A stretch of DNA of 64,000 nucleotides, taken from Piliocolobus tephrosceles (lineage: Eukaryota; Chordata; Mammalia; Primates; Cercopithecidae). A program made the position numbers and the translations under genes. How positions within the stretch are numbered: the stretch's first letter is position 1; every line of letters starts with the position of its first letter. This document shows, piece after piece, positions 1 to 11,618 of this stretch. The notes beneath the pieces are model-generated. The model did no database searches. It was not told the DNA's origin and worked only from the letters and a program-made list of their open reading frames with translations. The stretch spans positions 146,856,095-146,920,094 of the forward strand of contig NC_045438.1 in NCBI RefSeq assembly GCF_002776525.5. Reading direction: 5' to 3'.

Positions 1-159
1 ATTACTCAGGGGGTAAAAAAACAAGGGGAAACTACATAACACCAAATATTGAGAGACAAATTTGAAATTAAAACTTTCTAACAGGCTTTGTATAGTTCAG
101 GAGGAGGAGGACAGAGGTGATTTAAAGTTGAATTTCAGACTGTTAGTAAAATATGAATG

Positions 160-765
160 TTAAATATAAGGGTAGGGCTTACACTACCTGATACCAAAAC
201 TTACTCTAAAGCTATGGTAATCAAAACAGTGCAGTATGGCCGGGCGCGGTGGCTCAAGCCTGTAATCCCAGCACTTTGGGAGGCCGAGACGGGCGGATCA
301 CGAGGTCAGGGGATCGAGACCATCCTGGCTAACATGGTGAAACCTCGTCTCTACTAAAAATACAAAAACTAGCCGGGCGAGGTGGCGGGCGCCTGTAGTC
401 CCAGCTACTCCGGAGGCTGAGGCAGGAGAATGGCATAAACCCGGGAGGCAGAGCTTGCAGTGAGCTGAGATCCGGCCACGGCCCCCCAGCCCCGGGCCGG
501 GAAAAAAGCCCGCCACCCCCCCAAAAAAAAAAAAAAAAAAAAAAAAAAACAGTGCAGTATGAATGTAAACACACATAACCAGATCAATGAAAGAGAATCA
601 CAAACCCAGAAAAAGACTCACACTTACACAGTCATTTGATTTTCAACTGAGGCATCAAAACTATTGAACAGGGAAAGAAAAGTTTTTACAACGAATGATG
701 CAGGAACAACTGGTTACTTACATGGGGAAAAAAGAAATTAACGAAACAGAAAACAAAGACATTAC
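160..765 (+). mobile_element. L1 ORF2 3'-region fragment, split by an Alu
   Basis: The DNA on both sides of the Alu at 238-545 reads as the late part of L1 ORF2: 'aaagctatggtaatcaaaac' before it, and 'ccagatcaatgaaagagaat' and 'tttgattttcaactgaggca' after it. The piece lacks the endonuclease and most of the reverse transcriptase, and its frame is broken. It is a dead, old LINE-1 remnant. The exact outer limits are uncertain; 1-159 may belong to the same element. Confidence 0.7.
238..545 (+). mobile_element. AluY (Old World monkey type), damaged right end
   Basis: A full-length Alu inserted in the L1 fragment, flanked by a perfect 15-bp duplication (aaaacagtgcagtat at 223-237 and 546-560). 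Subfamily features are those of young cercopithecid AluY. From about 484 to 521 the expected Alu 3' sequence is replaced by a C/G-rich string, which looks like poor base calling next to the poly(A) tail rather than biology. Confidence 0.95.
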
Positions 766-1216
766 AGAGACAAGCAACCTAGAAAGACTCTGACAACACT
801 GATGCTGGAAAAAAGAGGAAAGGCAGGAGTTTATATGTATCTATGTGTATCATGTTTAATCATGAGAAACTACTGGCATACCTCAGAGAAATTACAGGTT
901 TAGTTCCAGACCAGCACAATAAAGCAAATACAGCAATAAAGTGAGTCCCAGTTTTTTGGTTTCCCAACGCATATAAACGCTATGTTTACATTATAACTAT
1001 TAAGTGTGCAATGGCATTATGCCTAAAGGAAATGTACATACCTTAATTTAAAAATTTTTTTTGCTACAAACTGCTAATGATCATCTGAGCCTTCGGAAAG
1101 TCATATTCTTTTTGCTGGTGGAGGGTGTGACCTCCATGTGGATGGCTGCTCACTGATCAGCGTGGTGATTGCTGAAGGTCGAGGTGGCTATGGCAATTTC
1201 TTAAAATAAGACAATA

Positions 1217-1424
1217 GGCCAGGCGAGGTGGCTCATGCCTGTAATCCCAGCACTTTGGGAGGCCGAGGCAGGTGGATCACGAGGTCAGGAGTTCAAGACC
1301 AGCCTGATCAACAGGGCAAAACCCCGTCTCTACGCAGGAGGCTGAGGCAGAGTATTGTTTGAACCCAGGAGGTGGAGGTTGTAGTGAGCCGAGATCACAC
1401 CACTGCACTCCAGCCTAAAAAAAA
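1217..1424 (+). mobile_element. Alu, internally deleted, in Tigger1
   Basis: Alu 5' half joined to a short right end; roughly 90 bases in the middle are missing. Flanked by 'agacaata' on both sides, and Tigger1 sequence resumes directly after it. Confidence 0.9.
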
Positions 1425-1799
1425 AGACAATAAAGTTTGCCACATTGATTGGCCTGTCCTTTCACGAAGATTTCTCTGTAGCATGTGAACATTTTACTCA
1501 CATTAGAACTTCTTTCAAAATTTGCGTCAATCCTCTCCAACCCCACAGCTGTTTATCAACTCAGTTTGTGTACTACTCTAAATAGTTTGTTTTGTCATTT
1601 CAACAATGTTCACGGCATCTGCACCAGGAGTAGATTCCCTTTCAAGCAACCACTTTCTTTGCTCATCCACAAGCAAGTCCTCATTCATTCACGTTTAATC
1701 ATGAGATTGCAGCAATTAAGACACATCTTCAGACTTCAGTTCTAAATCTAGTTCTCTTGCTAGTTCTATCCCATCTGTAGTAAGTTCCTCCATTGAAAC

Positions 1800-2102
1800 C
1801 TTTTTTTTTTTTTTCTTTTCTTTTCTTTTTGAGAGGGAGCCTCACTCTGTTGCCCAGGCTGGAGTGCAATGGTGCAATCTCGGCTCACTGCAACCTCTGC
1901 CTCCCTGGTTCAAATGATTCTCCTGCCTCAGCCTCGCGAGTAGCTGGGATTATAGGTGCCCGCCCCCACATCCAGCTAATTTTGTATTTTTGTAGAGACA
2001 GAATTTCATCACGTTGGCCAGGCTGGTCTCCTGACCTTGTGATCCGCCCACCTCAGCCTCCCAAAGTGCTGGGAATACAGGCATGAGCTACCACGCCTGG
2101 AC
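1800..2102 (-). mobile_element. Alu (S-like) in Tigger1
   Basis: Inverted full-length Alu with a poly(T) start; target duplication cctccattgaaa on both sides (about 1788 and 2103). Confidence 0.95.
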
Positions 2103-2180
2103 CCTCCATTGAAATCTTAACCCCTCAAAGCCATCCTAGAAGGCTGGAATCAACTTCTTCCAAACTCCTATTCATGTTGA

Positions 2181-2467
2181 TTTTTTTTTCTTTTTTTTTG
2201 AGACGGAGGCTCACTGTTGCCCAGGCTGGAGTGCAGTGGCACCATCTCGGCTCACTGCAAGCTCTGCCTCTGTGGTTCACGCCATTCTCCTGCCTCAGCC
2301 TCCTGAGTAGCCCACCACCGCGCCCGGCTAATTTTTTTGTATTTTTAGTAGAGATGGGGTTTCACTGTGTTAGCCAGGATGGTCTCGATCTCCTGACCTC
2401 ATGATCCACCCACCTCGGCCTCCCAAAGTGCTGGGATCACAGGCGTGAGCTACCACCGCACCCGGCC
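2181..2467 (-). mobile_element. Alu (Y-like) in Tigger1
   Basis: Inverted Alu; flanks ttcatgttgat and ttcgtgttgat are a one-mismatch target duplication. Confidence 0.93.
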
Positions 2468-3611
2468 TTCGTGTTGATATTTTAAGCTTCTCCTATGAAT
2501 TGCAAATGTCCTTAATGGTATCTAGAATGATAAATCTTTTCCAGAAGGTTTTCAATTTACTTTGCCCAGATCCATAAGAGGAATCACTATCTATGGCAGC
2601 TATAGCGTTATGAAATGTATTTCTTAAATAATAAGACTTGAAAGTCAAAATTACTCCTTGATCCATAGGCTGCAGAATTGATATTGTATTAGCAGGTATG
2701 AAAACAGTATTAATCTCCTTGCACATCACCATCAGAGCTCTTGAGTGACAAGGTGTGTTGCCAGTGAGCAGTGATATTTTGAAAGGAATCTTTTTTTCTG
2801 AGTAGTAGTTCTCAACAGTGGACTTAAAATGTTCAGTAAATCATGCTGTAAACAAATGTGCTGTCATCCAGGCTTCATTATACCATTTATAGAGCACAGG
2901 GCAGAGTAGGTTTAGCATAATTCTTAAGGACCCCAGGATTCTTAGAATGGCAAATGATAATGAGGTTCAACTTAAATGCACCAGCTACATTAGCCTCTAA
3001 CAAAAAAGTAAGTCTGTCCTTTGAAGTCAGGCATTGACTTCTCTTCTCTAGTTAGGAAAGTTCTACATGGCATCTTTTTCCAATAGAAGACGGTTAGATC
3101 TATGTTGAAAATCTGTTGTTTAGTGTAGCCACTTTCATCACTGATCTTAGCTAGATTTTTGATAACTTGCTGCAGCTTCTCCATTAGTACTTGCTGCTTC
3201 ACTGTGCACTTCTGTGTTACGGAAACGGCTTCCTTCCTTAAACCTCATGAACCAATCTCTGCTAGCTTCAAGCTTTCTTCTGCAGCTTCCTCACCTCTCT
3301 GAGCCATCACAGACTTGAAGAAAGTTACAGCTGTGCTCTAGTTTAGGTTTTGGCTTAAGAAGATATTGTGGCTGGTTTGATCTACTATCCAGACCACTGC
3401 AACCTTCTCCGTATCAGCAATAAAGCTGTTTGACTTTCTTGTCATTCGTGTGTTCACTAGAGTAGCATTTTTAATTTCCTTCCAGACCCTTTCCTTTGCA
3501 TTCCCAACTTGGATATTTGACACAAGAGTCCTGATTTTTAGACCATCTTGGTTTTTAACGTGCCTTCCTCACTAAACTCAATCATTTCTAGCTTTTGACT
3601 TAAAGTGAGAG

Positions 3612-3803
3612 ATATGGTGAAACCCCATCTCTACTAAAAATACAGAAATTAGCCGGGCGTGTTGGTGCTGCCTGTAATCCCAGCTACTCCAGAGGCTGAA
3701 GCAGGAGAATCGCTTGAACTCGGGAGGCGGAGGTGCCAGTGAACTGAGATGGTGACACCGCACTCCAGCCTGGGCAATAGAGCAAGACTCCGTCTCAAAA
3801 AAG
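3612..3803 (+). mobile_element. 5'-truncated Alu
   Basis: Starts within the Alu left arm (atggtgaaaccccatctcta) and runs to the A-rich tail. It abuts the broken right end of Tigger1 and grades into a GA-rich microsatellite. Confidence 0.9.
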
Positions 3804-3935
3804 AAAAAGAAAGAAAGAGAGAAGAGAGAGAGAAAGAGAGAGAAGAGAAGAGAAGAGAAGGAAAGAAAGGAGGGAAGGAAGGAAGGAAGGAAGGAAGGAA
3901 GGAAGGAAGGAAGGAAGGAAGGAAGGAAGGAAGTG
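3804..3935 (+). repeat. GA-rich tract with (GGAA)n microsatellite
   Basis: The Alu tail expands into mixed GAAA/GAGA units and then about 15 tandem GGAA units (3873-3933). One strand is wholly purine, so it can form triplex DNA and is length-unstable. Reading frames over it (poly-KEGR or its complement) are artefacts. Confidence 0.95.
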
Positions 3936-4033
3936 GGGGAGGGAGGGAGGAAATCTAATCAGTAAACATAAATCTATCCAAAGGGCATTAAAGCCAACTT
4001 TATAGTGAGTTTTTACCAATTAAAATAAAAAAG

Positions 4034-4192
4034 ACCAGGCTCAGTGACTTATGCTGGTAATCCCAGCTACTTGGGAAACTGAGGCAGGAGGATTGCTTGA
4101 GGCCAGAAGTTCGAGGCTGGAGTTAGCTATGATCCCACTGTCACACACCAACCTGAACAACAAGGCAAAACCCTGTCTAAGAAAAAAGGAAA
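4034..4192 (+). mobile_element. Monomeric or diverged old Alu (FLAM/AluJ-like)
   Basis: Contains 'ggtaatcccagctacttggg', 'gcttgaggccagaagttcga' and 'ctatgatcccactgt', but only one arm's worth of sequence and no central A-rich linker. Confidence 0.75.
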
Positions 4193-4196
4193 AGAT

Positions 4197-4494
4197 GGCG
4201 GGGCGTGGTGGCTCATGCCTGTAATCCCAGCACTTCGGGAGGCCGAGGCAGGCGGATCACAAGGTCAGGAGTTCGAGAGGAGCCTGGCCAATATAGTGAA
4301 ACCTTATCTCTGCTAAAAATACAAAAATTAGCTGGGCACCCAGGCGCCTGTAGTCCCAGCTACTCGGGAGGCTGAGACAGGAGAATTACTTGAACCTGGG
4401 AGGTGGACATTGCAGTGAGCCAAGATTGCACCACTGCACTCCAGCCTGGGTGACAGAGCGAGACTCTGTCTCAAAAAAGAAAAGAAAAGAAAAC
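4197..4494 (+). mobile_element. Alu (S-like)
   Basis: Full-length dimeric Alu ending in an A/G-mixed tail (aaaagaaaagaaaac). Confidence 0.93.
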
Positions 4495-4498
4495 AGGA

Positions 4499-4833
4499 GG
4501 CCGGGCGCGGTGGCTCACGCCTGTAATCCCAGCACTTTGGGAGGCCGAGGTGGGCAGATCACGAGGTCAGGAGATCAAGACCATCCTGGCTAACATGGTG
4601 AAACCTCGTCTCTACTAAAAATACAAAAACAAAATTAGCCAGGCATGGTGGTGGGCGCCTGTAGTCCCAGCTACTCGGGAGGCTGAGGCAGGAGAATGGT
4701 GTGAACCCAGGAGGCGGAGCTTGCAGTAAGCCGAGATCACGCCACTGTACTCCAGCCTGGGCAACAGAGCGAGACTGTCTCAGGAAAAAAAAAAGAAAGA
4801 AAGAAAGAAAGAAAGAAAAAGAAAAAAGGAAAA
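4499..4833 (+). mobile_element. AluY-like with (GAAA)n tail
   Basis: Full-length Alu immediately after the previous one, tail expanded to repeated GAAA units (about 4784-4820). It lies head-to-tail with its neighbour and was inserted at that neighbour's tail. Confidence 0.93.
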
Positions 4834-4844
4834 GACAAACAGCT

Positions 4845-5620
4845 CTAATACCAAAGTTGATAAAGGACAATGTAAACAAGAAAAATTGTAGTTTAATCTC
4901 ATTTATGAACATAGATCCAAAAACCCTGTGAAATATGGAAAACTTAATTTATCACATTTTAAAAAGTAATAAGTCATGCAGAGGTATGGTATACCCTAAG
5001 GATACCTGTACCATTCAAAAAAATGATTACAGTTATTTAACAAAACAGCAGGTAAAGGAGAATGACAATCAGATCTTCCTAGTGATTTCAGAAAAACATT
5101 TACTAAAATTCTACACTTGAGGTGGGCAGATCACAAGGTCAAGAGATCGAGACCATCCTGGCCAACATGGTGAAACCCCGTCTCTACTAAAAATACAAAA
5201 ATTAGCTGGGCATGGTGGCGCATGCCTATATACCCAGCTATTCAGGAGGCTGAGGCAGGAGAATCGCTTGAACCTGGGAGGAGGAGGTTGCAGTGAGCCG
5301 AGATCGTGCCACTGACTCCAGCCTAGTGACCGAGCAAGACTCTGTCTCAAAAAATAAATAAATAAATAAATAAAATTAAAAAATAAAATTTAGACCCATG
5401 CATGATAAAAACAATTTAGCAAATTAGGAATGAATTGATCCTTCCTTAATACAAGTTTTAAACCAAAAACCCACAAAAACTATAGCTAATATCACACATA
5501 ATGGTGAAATACTGGACACTTTTTGATTGTCAGAAAAAAAGACAAGATACTGATTTCACGTTTCTTTTCAACATTGTACTGGAAGTTCTGCACTGAACAA
5601 TGAAGAAAGAAAAATAAATC
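4845..5620 (+). mobile_element. L1 ORF2 fragment (reverse transcriptase region)
   Basis: Matches the pattern of L1 ORF2 around the reverse transcriptase: 'atgaacatagatccaaaaac' before the Alu, and 'agctaatatcacacataatg' and 'tactggaagttctgcactga' after it. Frames are broken and both ends are truncated. An Alu at 5118-5372 interrupts it. Confidence 0.75.
5118..5372 (+). mobile_element. 5'-truncated Alu in L1
   Basis: Starts at the Alu left-arm 'gaggtgggcagatcacaagg' and ends in a (TAAA)n tail. Confidence 0.9.
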
Positions 5621-6264
5621 AGGGGGGCATGGAATGTCATCTTGGCATCCACTACTGTTAATATAGGAGGATGAGTGGTTTTACAGAAGGAACTGTCTTT
5701 GTTTAGGAACTTATCTTGCTAAGTTACTAGTGGGGAAGTTAGGGCTCAGGCCAACGCAATGAGAAAAAGGTAGTTCAAAAGCTCTTTGCTAGAAAGAAAG
5801 AGCATTTGTGCCTGAGAAGATGAGACTGAAGGGAGTGGAGAGGACCGGTTCTATTGCTTGAGGCCAAAGCCCGGATTTAGAATATGTGAAAGGATCTTGG
5901 GGTCAGGTGTTCTTAACATTCCATTTAAAGATATTTCTACTTCCATGAATAAGTATCTCTGCTGTCATCAAAATCTTTAGTAAAGACTTCTACACATGGT
6001 AACTTCTGGGAGTGATCTTTTTGGTGGAGCTTACAAAAAAAAAAAAGAATGCATTTCCTATTTTGCTCAACATGATGCAGTGGTGGGAAAAATATAAAAA
6101 TGGACAGTCTGAATCCTAAAATAACTCAACAAAAAAAAGGAGAAGAGCTCAGAGCTATCATGGTGACCATGATAACCTAAGTGCCCTGATAAGTCACAAA
6201 AATTTGGCACATTATAATAGCAAAAGATATGGAATAGCAGTTCAAGTAAATTAATGGAGATATT
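5621..6264. other. Spacer, no recognisable element
   Basis: AT-rich sequence with a short A run near 6034. I see no gene, RNA or confident repeat here. Confidence 0.6.
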
Positions 6265-6561
6265 GCCAGGCATGGTGGTTCACGCCAGTAATCCCAGCAC
6301 TTTGGGAGGCCAAGGCGGGCAGATCAGGATGTCAGGAGTTTGAGACCAGCCTGGCCAATATGGTCAAAATTTGTCTCTACTAAAAATACAAAAAAATTAG
6401 CCTGGCATGGTGGCGCGTGCCTGTAGTTCCAGCTACTTGGGAGGCTGAGGCAGAAGAATCGCTTGAACCTGGGAGGCGGAGGTTGCAGTGAACCAAGGTT
6501 GCACCACTGCACCCCGGCCTAGGTGACAGAGCAAGACACCGTCTCAAAAAAAAAAAAAAAA
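6265..6561 (+). mobile_element. Alu (S-like)
   Basis: Full-length Alu; flanks ttaatggagatatt and aattatggagatatt form the target duplication. Confidence 0.94.
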
Positions 6562-6776
6562 ATTATGGAGATATTAAGAGTCTAGAAAACCATGATGATG
6601 TAGCAATCAAAGTGTCTAGAAAAACACTAGATACTTGCAAAGTGAATATGAAAAGCTTATGCAGTCTGATTCCTACTGATTGTGAGGTCAATTGCTTATC
6701 TCCTCTCCTCTGTTGCTAGGCTTCATCCACACTATGAAAAGACAAAGTTTCAAAATGTGTTTAAAAATATTACCTG

Positions 6777-7063
6777 GGCCAGGTGCAGTGGCTCATGCCA
6801 ACACTTTGGAGGCCTAGGCGGGTGGATCACTTGAGCCCAGGAGTTTGAGACCAGTCTGAGCAACATGGTGAAACCCCATCCATACAAAAAAATACAAAAA
6901 TTAGCTGGGCATGGTGGTATGTACCTGTAGTCCCAGCTACTCAGGAGGCTGAGGTGGGAAGATCACTTGAGCCTGGGAGGTTGAGGCTGCAGTAAGTCAG
7001 GATCATGTCACTGCACTCTAGCCTGGACGACAGAGCAGACTCTGTATAAAAAATAAATAAATA
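6777..7063 (+). mobile_element. Alu (J/S-like)
   Basis: Older Alu missing about ten bases near 'ctcatgccaacactttgg', tail of TAAA units. Confidence 0.9.
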
Positions 7064-7346
7064 GCCCAGGTGCGGTGACTCACGCCTGTAATCCCAGCAC
7101 TTTGGGAGGCCGAGGCAGGTAAATCACGAGGTCAGGAGTTCAAGACCAGCCTGGCCCGATATGGTGAAACCCGTCTCTATGAAAAATACAAAATTATTCA
7201 GGCGTGGTGGTGTGCACCTGTAGTCCCAGCTACATGGGAGGCTGAGGGAGAAAAATCGCTTGATCCCAGGAGACGGAGGTTGTGGTGAGCAGAGATTGCA
7301 CCATTGCACTCCAGCCTGGGTGATGAAGAGAGACTCTGTCTCAAAA

Positions 7347-7354
<8 letters not shown>
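7064..7354 (+). mobile_element. Alu (S-like)
   Basis: Abuts the previous Alu's tail; ends in A13 leading into the AT/GT microsatellite. Confidence 0.92.
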
Positions 7355-7396
<42 letters not shown>

Positions 7397-7417
7397 ATAT
7401 ATACATATACATATATA
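7355..7417. repeat. Compound (TA)n(TG)n(TA)n microsatellite
   Basis: Grown from the Alu tail: (TA) units, then about 9 TG units, then TA/CA units. Short frames across it are low-complexity artefacts. Confidence 0.95.
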
Positions 7418-8372
7418 AAAAATAAAATAAAAATAGAGAAAGCTCTTATTTTCTCTAATGCTTTTGAAATATTTCATCTGAGTGGGAAACTGTCCAGAGA
7501 ATATGGGATATGAAAGAAGAAAACAATTTCTTCTGGGACTTCTAATTTCCCAGTGACTAAATATTTTATACTAGAATACCTGCACAGTCAAAGTAATCTC
7601 AAGATAGAAATTAACTATCTTAAAAAGGGACTGCCACAGTAACCATTTAGCTTGAAAGGAATATATCTTTATCTTGGAACATAGAATAACTTAAGGACAT
7701 TAATATAAATTATGAACAATTCTCATTATGGTCAGAAGGAACTATTACTATTTTGTTGCTATTTTTAGCATCCAAATCACATAATTCTCTAAAATGAAAT
7801 TATAATAGTCGAAGCATTAGCTTAAGTCGACTTAGGCAATATAAGGAGGGTAAGTTAAAGAAAATGTTTAAAGGTATCACTTTTTAGATTATTGCCAAAA
7901 TCTGGGAAATAGTCTAGTTCCCATGAGATGTGTTCCTATTATTTGTGAAATCTGCTCACTTACTAACTAGCATGCACTCTTCTGTTCATATTTTGCTTAA
8001 CTGCCTTGCCAAATTTACGATTTTTTTTTCAATGAACAGTATTACTACACCAAAAGCCCATTGCTCTTTATCATGTTTTTTAAAATTATAAAACAATGTT
8101 TAGTCTATTGGCCAAGACTTTCTGGTATGCTGTTGCAGCTCTGTTCCAGAACATTCCTAATGTAGTGGGAGAAGGTTTTCTTCCATTAAAGGAAGCTAAT
8201 AGATGTTATCTCTTTCATCCTATGACAGGTGAAGCACTAATTCAGTCATAGTTTCTGTACTAAGGCTCTTTCCGGTAAAAATGGACAATCCATGAGGCAA
8301 GGATTCACGTATAATACCTTAAAGTAACTTTTATATAAATGTCTTAAATGCATTCGTTTTCTTATTTTATTT
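7418..8372. other. Spacer, no recognisable element
   Basis: About 950 bases of AT-rich, apparently single-copy DNA with no gene or RNA signature that I can support. Confidence 0.6.
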
Positions 8373-8672
8373 TTTTATTTTTTTTATTTTTTGAGACGGA
8401 GTCTCACTCTGTTGCCCAGGCTGGAGTGCAGTGGCATGATCTCAGCTCACTACAACCTCCGCCCTCCGAGTTCAAGTGATTCTTCTGCCTCAGTCTCCCA
8501 AGTAGCTGGAATTACAGGTGCCTGCTACTGTGCCCAGCTAATTTTTTGTATTTTTAGTAGAGATGGAGTTTCACCATGTTGGTCAGGCTGATTTCTAACT
8601 TCTTAACTTGTGATCCACCTGCCTTGGCCTCCCAAAGTGTTGTGATTACAGGCGTGAGCCACCACACCTGGT
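8373..8672 (-). mobile_element. Alu (S-like)
   Basis: Inverted full-length Alu beginning with a (TTTTA)n tail. Confidence 0.93.
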
Positions 8673-8690
8673 CTTTAGTTTTCTTTTCTT

Positions 8691-8993
8691 TCTTTCTTTC
8701 TTTTTTTTTTTTTTGAGAGGGAGTCTCACTCTGTGCCCAGGCTGGAGTGCAGTGGCGCAATCTTGGCTCACTGCAACCTCCGCCTCCCGGGTTCAAGCGA
8801 CTCTCTGCCTCAGCCTCCCAAGTAGCTGGGATTACAGGCGCCTACCACCACACGTGGCTAATTTTTGTATTTTTAGTAGAGACGGGGTTTCACCATGTTG
8901 GCCAGGATGGTCTCAATCTCTTGACCTTGTGATCCACCTGCCTTGGCCTCCCAAAGTGCTGGGATTACAGGCGTGAGCCACCGTGCCTGTCTA
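8691..8993 (-). mobile_element. Alu (S/Y-like)
   Basis: Inverted full-length Alu with a (CTTT)n and poly(T) tail, tandem to the preceding one. Confidence 0.93.
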
Positions 8994-9191
8994 TTTTTTT
9001 TTTTTTTAATATGATCAAGCAGCCAATACTTTGTTTTAGTGTAAGTATTAGTATTTCAGGAATTTGTTTTTTCTCTTATCTCTTCTGCATTAGGTCAACT
9101 GAGTAGCACCTTAAAGAACTCCCAGACCCCAATCACTACTACAGAATGTTTATTTGTTTGTTTGGGTTTTTTTGTTGTTGTTTTTTGTTTG

Positions 9192-9480
9192 TTTGTTTTT
9201 TAGATAGGATCTTGCTCTGTTGCCCGAGCTAGAGTGCAATGGTGCCATCACAGCTCACTGCAGCCTCACCCTCCTTGGCTCAGGTGATCCCCCCAGCTCA
9301 GTCTCCCAGGTAGCGGACTACAAGGGTGCATCATCACACCTGGCTAACTTTTGTATTTTCAGTAGAGACAAGGTTTTGCTATGTTGCCCAGGCTGGTCTC
9401 GAACTCCTGGGCTGAAGTGATCCTCCCACTCGGCTTCCCAAAGTGCTGAGATTACAGGCACGAGTCACGGCACCCAGCCA
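9192..9480 (-). mobile_element. AluJ-like
   Basis: Inverted, diverged Alu; 'ctcactgcagcctcaccctc' and 'gggctgaagtgatcctccca' are old-subfamily features. Confidence 0.9.
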
Positions 9481-9751
9481 TGAATGATAATCTCAATGTT
9501 GATTTCTAAATCAATGTTCACGATGGATGACAAATCCAAATATCAATTCAAATTGCAATAAATTAATCATTGTCACCAAAACTATGATTTGTCCCTAGTT
9601 TTTGACACTTTATCACTGAATGTATCACCTTACAGCACCGATCTTCCTGACACCCTACTTCACCTTCAGTTTACTGCTTACTCCTGGCCACCTTAAAGAT
9701 AGGCCTGGAATGGTAACTTCTTCAGCAGCCAGGAAACATTTAAAAAGTAAG

Positions 9752-10036
9752 GGCCGGGCACAGTGGCTCCCGCCTGTAATCCCAGCACTTTGGGAGTCCG
9801 AGATGGGCGGATCACCTGAGGTCAGGAGTTCGAGACCAGCCTGGCGAACTTCTGTCTCCACTAAACATACAAAAATTAGCTAGGCATGGTGGTGGGTACC
9901 ACAATCCCAGCTACTCAGGAGGCTGAGGTAAGAGAATTGCTTGAACCCAAGGGGCACAGCAGTGAGCCGAAATCACACCTTTGCACTCCAGGCTGGGTGA
10001 CAAGAGCAAGATTCAATCTCAAAAAAACAAAAAAAC
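9752..10036 (+). mobile_element. Alu (S-like)
   Basis: Full-length Alu with several small deletions and an A/C-mixed tail. Confidence 0.92.
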
Positions 10037-10688
10037 CCTTAAAGACAATATTGGACTTCCCACAAGAATGTGTGGCAAATTCAGAAAACACAACAAAATC
10101 CCCCAAAAAGGCATGTACCTAGAAAAAGACAGGTTTAAACTAACTTTAGGCAAGGACTTTGCTTCCTGGTATTTCCAAATCCCATTTCCCGCCACTGTTG
10201 CTTGGATGACCTTGAGTTGACACTGTAGTTTCAACTCCATATCTAAGACCAGTAATCATGGTGTCATACAATCCACTTCATGTCTGCCTTCCTCTTTAAT
10301 GGGGCAGGCAAACAACAGCAACTCTCCCGGAATTAGGGCAGACAACCCTTACAAAATCACTAGATGAATCATGCCTACTTCATATCCTGAGCAAATCTAG
10401 GTCCGCTTCCAACAGTCTACTAACAATAACCAGAAAATACATGCAGAGCTAGCTGCATCATGAGCCCATCATGAGTTAACTGTTTCTATCTCAGAGAACA
10501 AGTTAATTCCATGCCAGTGATATAGATACAATTTTTTAAAAAATAGCACTCACATCTCTAGCTCTGTAACTTTTATCTACTCAAAAGTTTTATTATAGAA
10601 GACATCAGAAATATGTAAATATAAGAAGAATAATGGCTTATTTTAGGTTCATTGTCTATTAATTCTCTTTCTTAAAATCTAAGCAACA
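10037..10688. other. Spacer, no recognisable element
   Basis: No gene, RNA or confident repeat seen. Confidence 0.6.
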
Positions 10689-11300
10689 GGCCGCGGGCAT
10701 TGGCTCATGCCTGTAATCCCAGGACTTTGGGAGGCCAAGGCCAAGATCACCTAATGTCAGGAGTTCAAGACCAGCCTGGCCAACGTGGTGAAACTGTCTC
10801 TACTAAAAATACAAAAAGTATCCGGGTGTGGTGGCAGGCTCCTGTAATACAAGCTACTTGGGAGGCTGAGGCAGAAGAATCACTTGAATCTGGGAGGCAG
10901 AGTTTGCAGTGGGCCAAGATTTGGCCATTGCACTCCAGCCTAGGCAACAGGAGCAAAACTACATTTTGGTTTGTTTTTTTTTTTTTTTTTTTGAGACTGA
11001 GTCTTGCTCTGTCGCCCAGGCTGGAGTACAGTGGTGCGATCTCGGCTCACTGCAAGCTCCGTCTCCCGGGTTTACGCCATTCTCCTGCCTCAGCCTCCCG
11101 AGTAGCTGGGACTATAGGCGCCCGCCACCTCGCCCAGCTAGTTTTTTATATTTTTTAGCAGAGACAGGGTTTCATCGTGTTAGCCAGGATGGTCTCGATC
11201 TCCTGACCTCGTGATCCACCCGTCTCGGCCTCCCAAAGTACTGGGATTACAGGCTTGAGCCACCGTGCCCGGCCAAAACTACATCTTACAAAAGAAAATA
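10689..11300 (+). mobile_element. Alu split by a second Alu
   Basis: The plus-strand Alu runs 10689-10968 up to 'gagcaaaactacat' and resumes at about 11275 as 'aaaactacatcttacaaaag', i.e. its own A-rich tail. The interruption is the inverted AluY at 10969-11274. Confidence 0.9.
10969..11274 (-). mobile_element. AluY (Old World monkey type), nested
   Basis: Young inverted AluY (gtttacgccattctcc, aggcttgagccaccg) inserted in the tail of the plus-strand Alu; aaaactacat is duplicated on both sides. Confidence 0.95.
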
Positions 11301-11618
11301 AAATGGAAGAAAGAGATCGCCTCGGTTACCTAGATTGAAGTAAAATATTTTAAAAGTAATTATATCCTTGATTTTCCAGTGGCTACTCCTTTTCTCAGTT
11401 TGTGCACTTATACAATAGGAAACTAAAAACCTATGGAAAAGAAGAGCAATGTAAACACATCAACACATCAAACACCAATATAATTTCTGTGATTATACAT
11501 TAAACCTATACCTGATTTTCCATGCAAACAAACCATGAGATATATGACAGGATGTGTTGTATAACAGTCATTTTTTGATCAAAGGAATAAAAGAAAACAT
11601 ACAGTTTTTCCTTTCCCT
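11301..11618. other. Spacer
   Basis: AT-rich single-copy-looking DNA; nothing recognised. Confidence 0.6.

Larger units (their letters stand above)
875..3611 (-). mobile_element. Tigger1-type DNA transposon with decayed transposase
   Basis: A pogo/Tigger (Tc1/mariner superfamily) element. The left end at 875 begins with the Tigger terminal repeat (ggcatacctcagagaaatta), followed by the characteristic 'caataaagcaaatacagcaa'. The minus strand encodes recognisable transposase pieces: the catalytic DDE-region segment at about 2493-2732 (with SILQPMDQGV), an upstream segment at about 2990-3202 (FYWKKMP), and an N-terminal helix-turn-helix region at about 3338-3523 (ending in DQTSHNI). All frames are broken by stops and indels. 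Three Alus have inserted (1217, 1800 and 2181), and the right end is lost at 3611, where a truncated Alu begins. The element is non-autonomous and inactive. Confidence 0.9.

Noticed and set aside
298..576. Many 60-150-codon frames with words like SVAQAGVQW and VETGFHRVSQDGLDLLTS
   Set aside because: These are the well-known translations of Alu elements, mostly read antisense to the Alu; they occur at nearly every Alu here and are not genes.
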